Below are positions 40,776 to 51,981 of a stretch of 64,000 bases of DNA, piece after piece. Source of the stretch: Pythium myriotylum (Eukaryota > Oomycota > Peronosporomycetes > Pythiales > Pythiaceae). Each line of letters opens with the position of its first letter. The first letter of the stretch is position 1. The translations under genes and the position numbers were made by a program. The notes below the pieces were generated by a model. It was given only the letters and a program-made list of their open reading frames with translations. It was not told the DNA's origin and ran no database searches. The stretch is from assembly GCA_023091665.1 (NCBI GenBank), contig JALJCQ010000009.1, positions 62,001-126,000 of the forward strand, read 5' to 3'.

Positions 40776-42884
40776 ATGATGAAGAAGTCGAGCGTGAAGA
40801 ACCGCGCGCCGGCGCCGATCCAGATCACGGCCGAGCAGATCCTGCTGGAGGCGCAGGACCGCAAGGAAGACGTGCTCAAGCCCACGCGGCGCCGCATCGC
40901 GGACGAAGAAGAGCTCAACGACTACCGCATGGGCAAGCGCAAGGCCTTCGAGGACGAGCTGCGCCACCAGCGCCACCACATGGGCACGTGGATGAAGTAC
41001 GCGACCTGGGAGGAGAGCCAGCACGAGTTCAAGCGCGCGCGGTCCATCTTTGAGCGCGCGATCGACGTCGACTACAAGAACCCGACGGTCTGGCTCAAGT
41101 ACGCCGAGATGGAGATGCGCCACAAGTTTGTCAACCACGCGCGCAACGTCTGGGACCGCGCGGTCACGCTGCTGCCCCGAGTCGCGCAGTTCTGGTACAA
41201 GTACGCGTTCATGGAGGAGATGCTGGGCAATTTGAACGGCGCGCGACGCATCTTTGAGCGATGGATGGAGTGGCAGCCCGACGACCAGGCGTGGTACTCG
41301 TACATCAAACTCGAGCTGCGTGCAAACGAAGTCGAGCGCGCGCGCCAGCTTTACGAGCGGTACGTGGCGACCCACCCGGCCGAGCGCTCCTATATGAAGT
41401 TTGCCAAGTGGGAAGAGAAGGACCAACACCAATTGGCGCTCGCACGGCAGATCTACGAGCGTGCCATGGTCGAGCTGCGAGACGACGAGAAAAGCGAGCT
41501 GCTTTACGTCGCCTTTGCATCCTTTGAGGAGCGATGCCGAGAAATTGAGCGAGCCCGAGCCATCTACACATACGCGCTGGACCGGCTACCGAAAGAAGAC
41601 GCTCCACAACTCTACAGCGCGTTCATCACGTTCGAGAAAAAGCATGGCGACAAGAAACGCATCGAAGACGTCGTGATCGCCAAGCGTCGTGTCGTGTATG
41701 AACAACAAGTCGCGGCCAACGCCCTCGACTATGACTCGTGGCTGGAGTACATCAAGCTGGAAGAAAATGAAGCTGTCGCGTCACAACAATTTGGACTCGT
41801 GCGCGACGTGTACGAGCGTGCGATCGCGAATGTGCCGCCAATCGAGGAGAAGCAATACTGGCGGAGATACATTTACCTCTGGATCAAGTACGCGTTGTTC
41901 GAAGAGCTGATCGTCGCCGACGAGTCGCCCGAAAGAGTCAAAAATGTGTACAAGACATGCTTATCCATCATCCCACACAAGAAATTCACGTTCGCCAAGA
42001 TCTGGGTACTCTTCGCCAAGTTCCTCATTCGCCAGCGCGACGTCCAGGCTGCGCGGCTTACTCTAGGTGAGAGTATCGGCAAGTGCCCGAAGAAGAAACT
42101 CTTCCGCAGCTACATCGAGCTTGAGTTGATGATGGGCGAGATCGACCGCTGCCGCAAGATCTATGCCCAGTATCTTGCCTTTGACCCTCAGAACTGTGAG
42201 ACGTGGCAAAAGTATGCGCAGCTCGAGCGACAAGTCGGTGAAATTGAGCGTGCTCGCGCCATTTACGAGCTCGCCGTCAAGCAGCCCGTGCTCGACATGC
42301 CCGAGATGATCTGGAAAGCCTACATCGATTTCGAGATCGAGAACGAGGAGTGGGAGAACACTCGGTTGCTGTACGAGCGACTGCTGGAGCGCACCAAGCA
42401 CGTCAAAGTCTGGATCAGCTTTGCGCAATTCGAGGCCAAGCAGGACAGAGAAATGGCTCGCGAAGTCTTGGACCGAGCCCTGCGGTATCTCAAGGAGCAG
42501 GCCGCCGAAGAAAAGAAAGAGGAGCGCGTGCTTTGTCTCGAGACCTGGCTCGCGATGGAGCAAGAGTGGCAGGACGACGCCCAGATCAAGAAGCTCAAGG
42601 ACATGATGCCCAAAAAGGTCACCAAGCAGCGAATGGCTTACGCCGAGGACGGGGTACGTTGTCTTGCACTTACATTTTCACGAAGGCACTTGAAACTAAC
42701 ATTATTTTTTTTTATTTTCTCACAGACCGAGCTGGGCATGGAAGAATACACCGACTACATTTTCCCCGACGACGAGAAAGCCCAGTCGCATCTCAAGCTG
42801 CTGCAGGCCGCGCAGGCGTGGAAGGCCAAGAAACGACAGCGCGAGCAGGCCGCCGAGGGCGAGGACCACGCCGCCGATGCTTAA
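40776..42884 (+). CDS. CRNKL1: Crooked-neck-like pre-mRNA splicing factor (HAT repeats)
   Basis: Two exons, 40776-42653 and 42726-42884, with a 72-nt intron (GTACGT...TCACAG). The intron is a multiple of three without stops. Translation gives 678 residues. The start [25 protein letters not shown] and tandem HAT repeats throughout (for example [39 protein letters not shown]) are diagnostic of Crooked neck/Clf1/CRNKL1. The protein scaffolds the NineTeen complex of the spliceosome. It ends [13 protein letters not shown] plus a charged tail. The frame upstream to 40596 is Arg-rich and probably 5' UTR. Confidence 0.96.
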   Translation: MMKKSSVKNRAPAPIQITAEQILLEAQDRKEDVLKPTRRRIADEEELNDYRMGKRKAFEDELRHQRHHMGTWMKYATWEESQHEFKRARSIFERAIDVDYKNPTVWLKYAEMEMRHKFVNHARNVWDRAVTLLPRVAQFWYKYAFMEEMLGNLNGARRIFERWMEWQPDDQAWYSYIKLELRANEVERARQLYERYVATHPAERSYMKFAKWEEKDQHQLALARQIYERAMVELRDDEKSELLYVAFASFEERCREIERARAIYTYALDRLPKEDAPQLYSAFITFEKKHGDKKRIEDVVIAKRRVVYEQQVAANALDYDSWLEYIKLEENEAVASQQFGLVRDVYERAIANVPPIEEKQYWRRYIYLWIKYALFEELIVADESPERVKNVYKTCLSIIPHKKFTFAKIWVLFAKFLIRQRDVQAARLTLGESIGKCPKKKLFRSYIELELMMGEIDRCRKIYAQYLAFDPQNCETWQKYAQLERQVGEIERARAIYELAVKQPVLDMPEMIWKAYIDFEIENEEWENTRLLYERLLERTKHVKVWISFAQFEAKQDREMAREVLDRALRYLKEQAAEEKKEERVLCLETWLAMEQEWQDDAQIKKLKDMMPKKVTKQRMAYAEDGVRCLALTFSRRHLKLTLFFFIFSQTELGMEEYTDYIFPDDEKAQSHLKLLQAAQAWKAKKRQREQAAEGEDHAADA

Positions 42885-43052
42885 TAATACCCCACTGGGG
42901 GACGAAAAATCTTCAAAAACCTCTCATATCAAATCTCACCCTCCACGACCAGGTCGCCATTTACCTCTGACATCTGATAAATGGTGTCGCTTCCCATGTG
43001 ATCTCCGGGTCACCACAGAAACCACCCAGATCTTTTTCTCTCTCTCGCCTCG

Positions 43053-44426
43053 ATGGCGTCGCTTGCGCGCTTGAAAGCGCCGCTCGCGCGCGTGCTGCGC
43101 TGCCCCGTCCATGCACATCGTGCTGAGCGCGCGCACGCGCTGAGCACGCTGCGCTACAACTTCGCCGACTCGAAGATCGGCATCGGCTACTTGCAGCTGC
43201 CGCCCGAGGAGATCGAGGCCGAGCACGAGCTGCTGAGCGTGCTGCCCGACTTCCAGCAGGCCATGGACGTGCTCCACGGCGACGGCGACCAGTACCGCCA
43301 GCTGCCGACCACGAAGAAAGCGGCGCTCGCGATCCCGAACCTCGAGCGCACGGTCGAGATCTGTCGCTCGGCCATGGGCTTCAAGAGCGTCTACTTGCTC
43401 GCGGCGCTGCGCCACTTGTTCTTGAGCTACTTTATGGCCGGCAACTACGCGCAAGCCAACAAGACGATGCTCGAGCGCGGCGAGCTCATGGATTGGCCGG
43501 TCTCGGAGCAAGAACGTATCCTGCGGCTCTTTTTGCGCGAGAACCAGCCGCAGCTCGGGCTCGAGTGGTGCCAGAAAGACGTGTTCACGGCGCTTTTCCC
43601 GAAAGACGACACCGTGCCGATCAAGTGGACCATGTACGAGCTCATCGCCAAGACGCTACGCGATGGTATGGGCGAACTCCACGTGAAAGACCCCATGTTC
43701 GCACGTGCAGTTGAGGTGCTGCGCATGAAAGAGGACGTGGTCGCGAGCGAGAAAGGCTTCGCTGACCATTCGCTGCTGAGCCACGAGATCCCGTACCTCA
43801 TGTCGCAATACGCAGCGCTGAGCCTCGTGGCCAGCGACGCGCTCGTCAAGAACGCCAGCGAGCTCAGCCACGACCAGCAAGTGTCGCTCAAGCAGGCCGA
43901 AGTGCTCTGGCGCGAATCGCTCACGTGGGTCGAGACGCGCATCCACGACACGGACAAGGACGAGCTCGCGACGGGCGTCGACGCGCCCTTCGAGGCCTGG
44001 ATCCAGATCAATCTCGGGGAGCTCTTGCTGCGCATGGACCGCACCGACGAAGCCATGGAGTTTTTCGGCAAGGCGCTCCAGACTCAGCAGAACCAGAAGG
44101 GCACGAACGCGTTGGCGCTGAGCCGAGTGTTGAGCAAGATCGCCCAGGGATGCCATCTGAACGGCCAGGCCGTGTCGAGCGAAGGTCTCTTCACGTCGGT
44201 GTTGGACGCGTTCGAGAAGGAGACCCATCTGTCGGTGACGGACCAGGTCGAGTACGCGCGCTCGCTGCGAGCCTACGGTGCGCTGCTGAAAGACTGGGAC
44301 AAGCGCGAGAAGGACTCGCAGCTCAAGTTTGAAAAGGCCACCGAGATCGAGAAGGCCATCAACGCGCTGTGCCAGCGCAACCACAGCGCAGCCGCACTGC
44401 ACCCTGTGTTTTACTTGCCGCTGTGA
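43053..44426 (+). CDS. Predicted mitochondrial TPR-like helical protein
   Basis: 457 residues, single exon. The N-terminus is Arg/Ala-rich with few acidic residues ([20 protein letters not shown]), consistent with mitochondrial import. The rest is helical with TPR-like patterns ([40 protein letters not shown] followed by MEFFGKAL). No catalytic motif. It starts 168 bp after the Crooked-neck stop, same strand. The exact role is unknown; TPR proteins usually scaffold complexes. Confidence 0.8.
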   Translation: MASLARLKAPLARVLRCPVHAHRAERAHALSTLRYNFADSKIGIGYLQLPPEEIEAEHELLSVLPDFQQAMDVLHGDGDQYRQLPTTKKAALAIPNLERTVEICRSAMGFKSVYLLAALRHLFLSYFMAGNYAQANKTMLERGELMDWPVSEQERILRLFLRENQPQLGLEWCQKDVFTALFPKDDTVPIKWTMYELIAKTLRDGMGELHVKDPMFARAVEVLRMKEDVVASEKGFADHSLLSHEIPYLMSQYAALSLVASDALVKNASELSHDQQVSLKQAEVLWRESLTWVETRIHDTDKDELATGVDAPFEAWIQINLGELLLRMDRTDEAMEFFGKALQTQQNQKGTNALALSRVLSKIAQGCHLNGQAVSSEGLFTSVLDAFEKETHLSVTDQVEYARSLRAYGALLKDWDKREKDSQLKFEKATEIEKAINALCQRNHSAAALHPVFYLPL

Positions 44427-44813
44427 GAATGGAACTTTGTTTGTTGATTGATCTCTCTGCCACTTGAAAGTCGGCGACGAATCTCTCTTTTAACGTGGTC
44501 TCTTTCTTTTTTCGACGACAAATGCGGACCAACGACGATGTGACACAAGTTGGATAGGGCACGTCTTGTTAGTGGCTGCGTGCCCACTCGGTCGTTTGTG
44601 GCGGATTCAAACAAAGCTATGGCGTATGTTCGTCGCAGATGGGCGGGCACTGTCCGCTCGCTTGGTAACACTTACCCATCGGAGCCGTTGACTCTGTCAT
44701 ACGGCGCGTGCGTCTCATGGATAAGTCAAGTCCCTCCCCCACTGCGAACACCGCCACACTGCTCATTCCGCAATTCACCACCGCCTACACAACCTACCAC
44801 CACCAAGAAGACA
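44427..44813. other. Spacer with duplicated promoter
   Basis: 387 bp, no gene seen. The last about 60 bp hold the Inr+FPR core of the first Cys-rich gene and resemble 48450-48511. Confidence 0.5.
44761..44776 (+). promoter_or_regulatory. Inr+FPR core promoter (Cys-rich gene 1)
   Basis: GCTCATTCCGCAATTC matches GCTCATTYYNCAWTTT at 15 of 16 positions, 37 bp before the ATG. It is the best match in the window. Confidence 0.75.
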
Positions 44814-45077
44814 ATGTGCTTCGAGCTCGACTGCGACTGCTGCTGCCTGCCACCAGGAGACTGCGATATCTGCATCTGCTGCGTGCCCTGCGACTGCTGT
44901 GCCGACTGCGACTGCTGTCTGCTCGGCTGTCTCGGTGGCGCGTGCTGTGCCTCAGCCGCGAACGACCGCCGACGCGGACCACCGCCACCGCAACACACCG
45001 TCGTGCAACCCGTTGTGGTCTCACCTGTCTACGTCTACGAAGGCCGCAGCCCAGGCCACTATGGCCACCGCTACTGA
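44814..45077 (+). CDS. Cys-rich VYVQPVVV-type protein 1 (class A)
   Basis: 87 residues. Residues 1-45 contain 18 Cys, in short CC/CxC groups ending CDCCLLGCLGGACC. A basic/Pro segment (NDRRRGPPPP) and VVQPVVVSPVYVY follow; the tail ends HYGHRY. No signal peptide or long hydrophobic helix, so the Cys block could be palmitoylated or bind metal; both are hypotheses. Near-duplicate of 48512-48778. Short intron-less gene. Confidence 0.78.
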   Translation: MCFELDCDCCCLPPGDCDICICCVPCDCCADCDCCLLGCLGGACCASAANDRRRGPPPPQHTVVQPVVVSPVYVYEGRSPGHYGHRY

Positions 45078-45470
45078 GCTAGCTCTCCTCTAGACCCTGT
45101 ACACCAATAACACTCCACCCGATACAATAATAAACATCCTACCGATTTCAGACACCCAACTCTACGTTGAACTGTCGCCATGTACGAGCCTGTACATGCA
45201 GCTTCTGCAGTTTCTGTTCTCGCCTGTCACGGTAACGCAGTGTACAGTACACAGCAGCTCGGGTTTGCTCGACGGGCGACTCCTGAAGCAGTTGAGTCGA
45301 GACAGTTCCCAGCGGACCATGTTGGCCACGTGCTTGGATACAAATACCAAGTTATCGCACATCGCATGTGGACAAGCCGAATGTTTTTTTTTGACTGGGA
45401 CATGCCTGGACCGAGGTCGTTCCGTCGTCAGCTCCCCCTGGAAGTGCAGGTGATTTGAACCCACCTCTTC

Positions 45471-45612
45471 TGAGCAGACGGACATATCGCAATGCTTGGA
45501 ATCCAGCGGCGTGAGACTGTCAAGGCGAGTGTATACACTCGCGTGGACACTGCAACGGCATTCGCGACGACCTCGTTGAGCTCGGTCATTCTGAAATTCG
45601 TCGACTACCCGA
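45471..45612 (+). repeat. Duplicated promoter region of class B gene (copy 1)
   Basis: Matches 49179-49313 (TGAGCAGRCGGACATATCGC, then AATCCAGCGGCGTGAGACTG). One AT/GC tract differs. It contains the core-like TCATTCTGAAATTC (45596-45609). Confidence 0.75.
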
Positions 45613-45651
45613 CAAGCCACCAACCCACCAACCTATAGCAACCACTCAAGA

Positions 45652-45894
45652 ATGGATCCCTGTGATCTCTGCGACTGCTGTCTCCTCGGCTGCCTCTGCG
45701 GTGCCTGCTGTGCGAGCGGGGCTGACGATGCCGATCGCCGACGTCGCCGTGAAGCCCAGCAACACCAGCCAGTCTACGTGCAACCCGTCGTCGTACGCCA
45801 CGTTTACGTGCAGCAGGGCCACCCACACCACGGCCACGGGGGCCCTCGTGGCAGTATGTCGAAGCACGGCAAGCCAGTCCACCGCCGAAGGTAG
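45652..45894 (+). CDS. Cys-rich VYVQPVVV-type protein 2 (class B)
   Basis: 80 residues. Short Cys block (CDLCDCCLLGCLCGACC), acidic then Arg-rich segment (DDADRRRRREAQQ), then PVYVQPVVVRHVYVQQGH and a Gly/His/basic tail (GHGGPRGSMSKHGKPVHRRR). Its close partner is 49357-49608. Small, basic and His-rich at the C-terminus. Confidence 0.78.
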   Translation: MDPCDLCDCCLLGCLCGACCASGADDADRRRRREAQQHQPVYVQPVVVRHVYVQQGHPHHGHGGPRGSMSKHGKPVHRRR

Positions 45895-46320
45895 CTCGCA
45901 GCACTCGCGAGAATCTCGATTAGTCAAGCTGTACATTACGAGTCAAGTGCTCGCATCCACATTGCGGCACTATAATATAACACCCAAGCATCTTCTGCCC
46001 ACTTGATCTGTTACTTCAGTTCGTTGGGTCCATATTTCCACAAAAGTTCTCTCAGATATCTGACGTCAGCACTTCGACTACGGCCATTACGAACTACCCG
46101 TATTGGCAAAATTGGAAATGGGCGTCTTCACCTGGATTTCATTCTAACATTCTAATTTTACGAGCGCTATGACCGACCAGAGCCATCATCAAATCAGACC
46201 ACGATTCAGCCACATCCAATACGTGCAGTTCGTGCGTGCTCGGGTTCCTATCAATAGCACGCGGCGCAAGAGTGAGAAATAAAACAACAGCTTACCAAGA
46301 CAGCTCCACTTTCATCAACA
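45895..46320. other. Intergenic region
   Basis: 426 bp. TCCACTTTC (46308-46316), near the membrane gene ATG, resembles the oomycete Inr (YCAYTTYY). No gene. Confidence 0.4.
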
Positions 46321-48147
46321 ATGAGCGGCTGCCTCCATCGGCTCTTCCACGCATGGGAGGCCGTCCAGGTCGAGCTGCATGGGCGGTACTCGCTCCCAAG
46401 ATTCCAGGAGCTACTCGCGCATGCCGCCTCGTCTTCGACCTCGAAGAACCTCGCCATCATTCTAACGGTCCCAGTGCCTGGTGTGCTACTAATGCTCGCC
46501 TTCGACATGACCCCTCTCGAACCAGCGAGTATGGGAGTGGCTAAGCAGACCCCCTGGCTCTTCATCCGCACATGGATCACTTCCCTCCTGACGTCTCTAA
46601 TGATAACGCGAAATGTCCACGTTAGTGTGCCATCGCTTCCGCGTTCAAGTTGTCAATTCGCTTTGATGGGAGCGATACCAGCGACTTCGACCATCGCCGT
46701 CTTCGCTGCACTTGGTGAATTTTGGGTCTTCCCGACACCTTTTGGTATTCAGATCGCTGAGTTCGCAAACATCCTGACGACCTTCACACTCTGGTGGTGG
46801 GCATGGGGGAACGCGGTGCGACGCGATCCTGAGGCCAAGTCAAGAGCCCAACGCTTTGGGCAGGCCATGCAAGCGCAGCTCAACACTTTCCCAGCTTACC
46901 TCGTCTACTTCTCGGCCTTCACACTTACCGAGAAGACACGTTACCAGAAATTCGTGGCGTTCACTCTTCCTCTACTCAAGATGTTGTTCAAGAACCTGAT
47001 CCAGAAAGGCGTTTACTACATCGAAGACATGGCGCCTGTCATCATCGTTCTCAGTATCGATGCTTTCCACGCCGGGTTCGTCTGTACGACAATCCAGCAG
47101 ACACATGGGTTGACAGCCATCGTATTCATCATGACCGTGGATGGTATTCAGTCCCTCATCGCCTGTTACGAGGTTATCGCAATCGTTCGACGAGTGAACC
47201 AAGCTGCTAAGTCGAGTCAATTGCTTGTGAGAGAGAAATCGAACGTCGCTGCTCATGATGCACTCGGATCTCATGCCGCTTCCCGGTTAGCCTCGTTGCT
47301 TCACTCCGAGTACAGCGCGATTGACTACACTAGGAAGATCCTAGATACTTGTCCACGCGTGCGGGAACACCCAGCCGTGGCATTTCCTCGTTACCTGTAC
47401 GACCCCGTCGCTGAACCCTCAAATGCTATGAGTGCAGCCAGTCTATGGAGCCGCCTACGCGTCGCTCCTTCCAATCATTTGGGAGCCCCGAGCACGGATA
47501 TCCTCGTCAGGTCCCTTAGCATCCCTCCAACCCAGCAAGTGTCACGAGCAAGCCAACTCACAGAGGTCGAAGCCTCCCAGCTTCGTTGCGTGTTGGAAAC
47601 TCTGAAGATGCTATGCATGATCGAGTTCTACGTACTGATTGAGTACGTCGAGGCTGCGTTCGCGGTAGCGTACGGTAGGGATGCTGGCTCCGCTAAGGTT
47701 TTCTGCAAGTGACTCACTCGTTGAACGTTGCATTTAGCGGTGTACGTGGCGATCGTAGTTCACATGCCCAACCGCGTCTACTACAGTCAGTTTCGGGATA
47801 TGACAGATATTCAACTGCACGACGCTTCCATGCAACTCGCCGTGTACGCGTCATTAGAAGTACTCTCACTCGTTGCGTTGTGCGTTGCGTTCAATCTTCT
47901 TCTCCAGCGCGTCTCCTCTTTCCAGCAGTTGGCGTTCGTACTCAAGAAGGATAAGGGTTTCATCACCACAATGCTAGCGATGTGGGTCGCTGTGATCGTT
48001 CAGATCACGCTCGAACACAACGGTACGCACAATTTTCATTTTTGCCTCGAATTGACACGCATTTGGGTTTGATTCACTTCTGCATGATCTCCAGGCCTCG
48101 ACTTCACGTTCCAGTTCAAGTGGATGCGTCGACCCAAAGGCCCTTGA
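46321..48147 (+). CDS. Polytopic membrane protein copy 3 (intact)
   Basis: Three exons: 46321-47674, 47738-48022 and 48095-48147, introns 63 and 72 nt (donors GTAGGG and GTACGC, acceptors ATTTAG and CTCCAG). Spliced length is 1,692 nt, 563 residues. Intron positions and the 285-nt middle exon match copies 1 and 2. About 10 membrane segments. Soluble signatures include HAWEAVQVELHGRYSLPRF and a final NGLDFTFQFKWMRRPKGP. Function is unknown. The open frame at 46321-47712 reads 12 codons into the first intron. This copy lies between two A-B pairs of Cys-rich genes; any functional link is speculative. Confidence 0.88.
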
Positions 48148-48511
48148 TTTTCAATTTCTTCAGACTGCAAAGACCTGCACATATCCCAGCGAATCGCGAC
48201 TTCATTGAAAGCTCCATAGTGGCAACTGTTTGTTCGGTAGACAAAGACCTTCCTCAAACTTGGCAACGCTCGAGGTCTGACGATGGTTCCCGTCTCACGC
48301 AGAAGTTCAAATTTGAGCACATGTCACAGATGCGCACTGTCTACAGTCGTCTATGTCTAGGATAGCACCCATCCCCAACCTTCCGCTTGTCATACGCAGC
48401 AGAGCTCGCAGCTGAACCTCAGCAGGCAAGGCTGACGAAACAGACAACTCAACGCATCATTCCGCAATTTACCACCACCCACACAAACCACCACCACCCG
48501 CCAAGAAGACA
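48148..48511. other. Intergenic region with promoter of Cys-rich gene 3
   Basis: 364 bp. TCATTCCGCAATTT (48457-48470), 41 bp before the ATG, matches the Inr+FPR consensus fully over its 14 bases. Nothing else is seen. Confidence 0.55.
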
Positions 48512-48778
48512 ATGTGCTTCGAACTCGACTGCGACTGCTGCTGCATGCCATGTGACTGCGATATCTGCGTCTGTTGCGTTCCCTGCGACTGCTGCGCCGA
48601 CTGCGATTGCTGCCTGCTCGGCTGTCTCGGCGGCGCGTGCTGCGCCTCAGCGGCTGACCGCCGCCGCGAGCCCCCGCCGCCATACCAGGTCTACGCACCC
48701 GTCCAACCAGTTGTCGTATCTCCCGTCTACGTTCAAGATGCCCGTGGCCCCGGCTACTACGGCGGCTACCGCTACTGA
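48512..48778 (+). CDS. Cys-rich VYVQPVVV-type protein 3 (class A)
   Basis: 88 residues, duplicate of 44814. Residues 1-44 contain 19 Cys (CDCCADCDCCLLGCLGGACC). A basic/Pro stretch (DRRREPPPP) and VQPVVVSPVYVQ follow, with a Gly/Tyr tail (GPGYYGGYRY). The class A pair shares upstream sequence from about -60. Confidence 0.78.
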   Translation: MCFELDCDCCCMPCDCDICVCCVPCDCCADCDCCLLGCLGGACCASAADRRREPPPPYQVYAPVQPVVVSPVYVQDARGPGYYGGYRY

Positions 48779-49356
48779 GAGAACATGGACCACAACTTTT
48801 GTACAGATACAGAACGAGATAAAATATCTATAGAACAATTGCTTTCTCTGCAGTGTCCAGTTGTCGGAGATACGTAGTCGACAACCGAGTTGACGGGGTT
48901 GATACAGTAGGTCTCGGCGATGTGAGGTGGATTGGATTGGTTAATCATGTGTTAAGTGTGCTTTACGAACCACCGACGGACCCCACTGGTTGTGTCCGGA
49001 AGTTTGAAAGAGCAAAGCTTTTCGCGCGCGAGCTCCCTAATGTAAGCTAGAAACTCTCATCCCTTACACCGAACAAGTGTGCACACGTCACATATTCCAG
49101 TTGTGTGACAAGCTGGTGACAAGCCATATGTAACGATGGACTGACTCGCTCTTGTCATGTCCTGTACCCACCGTCGTCTGAGCAGGCGGACATATCGCAA
49201 TGCTTAGAATCCAGCGGCGTGAGACTGTCGAGGCGACCCACTCGAGTGGACACTGCAACGACATTCGCGACGTCTTACAAGAGCTCATTCTCAAATCGGT
49301 CGATTACCCGCATCAAACGACAAAGACCAATCACCCAACAACAACCCACCAATCCA
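48779..49356. other. Intergenic region with duplicated class B promoter
   Basis: 578 bp. 49179-49313 repeats 45471-45612. Core-like GCTCATTCTCAAATCG at 49283-49298. No gene. Confidence 0.5.
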
Positions 49357-49608
49357 ATGGATCTCTGCGACTGCTGTCTCCTCGGCTGCCTTTGTGGCGC
49401 CTGCTGCTCGAGCGGGGCTGACGACGCCGACCGCCGACGTCGCCGCCAAGCTCAACAAAACCAATACCAGCCAGTCTACGTGCAACCCGTTGTCGTACGC
49501 CACGTATACGTGCAACAGGGCCACCCTCAGCACGGCCACGGGGGTCCACGCGGCAGTTTGTCGAAGCCTGGAGCAAACTACGGCCAGCCAGTGCAGCGAC
49601 GAAGGTAG
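49357..49608 (+). CDS. Cys-rich VYVQPVVV-type protein 4 (class B)
   Basis: 83 residues, duplicate of 45652. MDLCDCCLLGCLCGACCSSG, then DDADRRRRRQAQQ and PVYVQPVVVRHVYVQQGH, then a Gly/His-rich tail ending QPVQRRR. The upstream frame is open but the ATG at 49357 matches the paralogue start. Confidence 0.78.
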   Translation: MDLCDCCLLGCLCGACCSSGADDADRRRRRQAQQNQYQPVYVQPVVVRHVYVQQGHPQHGHGGPRGSLSKPGANYGQPVQRRR

Positions 49609-50146
49609 CAAGCCGGGCGAATAGAAGTTGCAGCTGTACACTAGAGAACACTAAAATTTAATCAAGACGAACTCGACAATATTTAATGTTTCGTTGTTTG
49701 TTTGGCAATGTATTCTAAAGAGGGCAAATAGTGAAGCATTCTCCTTCTGTGGACACTCTTATCTCATCGTGTGCAGTCGCACCCACTTGTTCTAGCTTTG
49801 TCTGTTTACAGCGATAAAATTTGCGAACACTGTGCATTGGCTCCGATCAAGTCCCCGAGGAGCTGGAGGCTGTGACCACTATACAAACAGCAGTATTGCG
49901 CACGTCACATGGTTGTTCTGGGATGACAGAAGACATATCGCACGCTTCGACAACCCCAAAATTTTATGCAGCGTTGGACTTGAAGACTTTCGTTGAGAAA
50001 CCGCCAGTGGCCATGTGTTCTTCATTGTGCACCGGGTACATCCAGTGCGGTGCGGCTCTTTAATCGATACGCAACTTCTAACTGAATCATTTCCGAATCT
50101 CGCGTTACAACAACACCTCTGTTTCGTACAACAACCTCGCGCTGCC
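49609..50146. other. Intergenic region
   Basis: 538 bp. TCATTTCCGAATCT (50097-50110) is a core-like match, 36 bp before the next ATG. No gene recognized. Confidence 0.4.
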
Positions 50147-50347
50147 ATGGACGACTGCACATGCTGCATCATTGGTGGTCTCTGCGGCGCCTGCTGTTCA
50201 AGACTAGGTAGCAAGCGCAACTACAACCGCCGACGGCAACCAAAACACGACGCCAAGCCGGTTATTGTTCATCCTGTGGTCGTAACTTCGCCTCGCAAAG
50301 TCCACCCCGACGGCTACATCATCCACAACGGCAGCAACGAAAGATGA
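50147..50347 (+). CDS. Cys-rich VYVQPVVV-type protein 5 (class C)
   Basis: 66 residues. MDDCTCCIIGGLCGACCSRL followed by a strongly basic segment (KRNYNRRRQPKHD), then KPVIVHPVVVTSP in place of VYVQPVVV. The most divergent of the compact members. Confidence 0.66.
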   Translation: MDDCTCCIIGGLCGACCSRLGSKRNYNRRRQPKHDAKPVIVHPVVVTSPRKVHPDGYIIHNGSNER

Positions 50348-50857
50348 AGCAAGAATCTGCTACTGATACGCGTCTACCATGATATTCTCTGCTGCAGAAT
50401 TCATAGCATCGACGCCCGACTTCATCAACACCGCAGAAGGACTGGTTTCTTAACAGTCTCGAACGGACCCCTCCGATACAATACCCACTTTCGGGACGAC
50501 AGCCAGCACCTTCAAACTGGCGATAGGTATGCCGTTAATGTATTCGTTTTTGTTGGAACCTTTGCATTCGGAGTCGTTTGTCTCGGGAAGCTTCACGGTG
50601 GACTCGAGCTAGGTTCGGGAACCTGTCGCAGATCTGAAAGTGTAGCCATGTCAGGTTGACTGACATATTTTCGGAAACGGTTCTCTACCGGTATCCCATG
50701 ATCTGTGTGTTCCTTCCTGTCTGTCTCATAGAGAACGCCAAGAAGAATGCGAAAAAAAATGTTGACGTCCTGCCCGCCTCAGGGCCGCTCACAACGGCGC
50801 GCGAGCAAAGTGCCATTCTCCAAATTCCTTCTCACCTCTCAAACTACCACCTCGACG
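50348..50857. other. Intergenic region
   Basis: 510 bp. CCATTCTCCAAATT (50813-50826) fits the Inr+FPR core. Nothing else is recognized. Confidence 0.4.
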
Positions 50858-51097
50858 ATGTGCTTCGACGACTGCGACTGCTGTCTTCTCGGCTGTCTCT
50901 GCGGCTCGTGCTGCGCCGCTGCCGCCGCAGACGACGAGCGCAATCGCACACAATGCGTTCAGACAGAGACCGTGTACGTCCAGCCGGTTGTAGTGCAACC
51001 CACCGCAACCTACGTTGCCGCAGATGGAACGTATTACCAGCAAGTCCCTCCACCAGCAGGATACGACGCGTATGGCCAGCCGGTGTACAAGGTCTGA
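50858..51097 (+). CDS. Cys-rich VYVQPVVV-type protein 6 (class D)
   Basis: 79 residues. MCFDDCDCCLLGCLCGSCC is the canonical block. AAAAADDERNRTQC is followed by VYVQPVVVQPTATYV and a Tyr/Gln/Pro tail (YYQQVPPPAGYDAYGQPVYKV). The frame extends upstream, but this ATG matches the paralogues. Confidence 0.78.
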   Translation: MCFDDCDCCLLGCLCGSCCAAAAADDERNRTQCVQTETVYVQPVVVQPTATYVAADGTYYQQVPPPAGYDAYGQPVYKV

Positions 51098-51747
51098 CCG
51101 TCAGAACATGCCGACACGTGACCCAATATGTTATCACCATAAAAGGAAGAATATATAAACACTGAGCGCCTCCCAATTGCGTTCCTCTCTAACTTGCAGC
51201 TGTGGATGCGGCATCTGGCGTTGGCACGAACCGAAAGGTGATCAATCTCTGACTCGAGACAACTTGGAACACAGCAGATCACATTTTCTTATTGGGTTCA
51301 TCACGACTTTTCGTTTGATGCTCGTGTATCCCAGCTATCAGTAACCTGTCACCGACATTAGAGCACCGAAAGACAAATACAAAAATAGATTGGTCGAGCA
51401 ATTCCGGCTCCTCTAGATTTTGCATGAGCCTCAATCACTAAACCATTCGTTCGGCGCGGTCTAGCGTTCCAATCCACCTTTCGTTGGCTGCGAGCGTTGA
51501 TTAGTCACCGTTTCCTCATTCGACACATTCGTTTAAAATTCGTGATAAGTCTGCGGGACATGACCGTGCAATCTCATCTGTCACCCATCGGTAAGACCGC
51601 ACAGGCTGGAACTTCCGGAGCGAGGCCACCAATTCTGGTGAAGAAAGTTGAAGTCGAATCTGGACCCCGTCGAAAGAGGTCCGGAGGGTCGTCGAGTTCA
51701 TTCCGCAAGTTTCATCGCAAACTACAAGCCCCCTTTCGCTCGACATC
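51098..51747. other. Intergenic region
   Basis: 650 bp. TTCATTCCGCAAGTTT (51697-51712) precedes the next ATG. Part of 51540-51600 resembles 52550-52600. No gene. Confidence 0.45.
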
Positions 51748-51981
51748 ATGTGCTTCATGGACGATTGTGACTGCTGCCTTCTTGGCTGCCTCTGTGGCTC
51801 CTGTTGTGCTGCCGCTGCCGCAAATGATGACCGAAATCGCGCCCAGTACTCTCAACCTCAGCCAGTCTACGTCCAGCCCGTCGTTGTGCAATCCACGCCC
51901 ACGTACTACCAGCAGCCCGCTGTCTATGCGGCAGCTCCAGTGGGTCAGACCACATACGTTCAACCCGTCTACAAGGTCTAA
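51748..51981 (+). CDS. Cys-rich VYVQPVVV-type protein 7 (class D)
   Basis: 77 residues. MCFMDDCDCCLLGCLCGSCC, then AAAAANDDRNRAQ, QPVYVQPVVVQSTPTYYQQP and TTYVQPVYKV. The VQP motif is repeated at the C-terminus (YVQPVYKV). Confidence 0.78.
   Translation: MCFMDDCDCCLLGCLCGSCCAAAAANDDRNRAQYSQPQPVYVQPVVVQSTPTYYQQPAVYAAAPVGQTTYVQPVYKV

Noticed and set aside
40608..41432. Long minus-strand frames opposite Crooked neck and the TPR gene
   Set aside because: The plus-strand frames carry full HAT and TPR structure; the antisense frames show no motif.
45162..45623. 153-codon minus-strand frame upstream of class B gene 2
   Set aside because: Overlaps the duplicated promoter; no homologue at the second copy of that promoter that keeps the frame.
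46321..47712. Taking copy 3 of the membrane gene as ending at 47712
   Set aside because: The stop lies in a 63-nt intron with proper splice sites; exon 2 and exon 3 continue the paralogue alignment.
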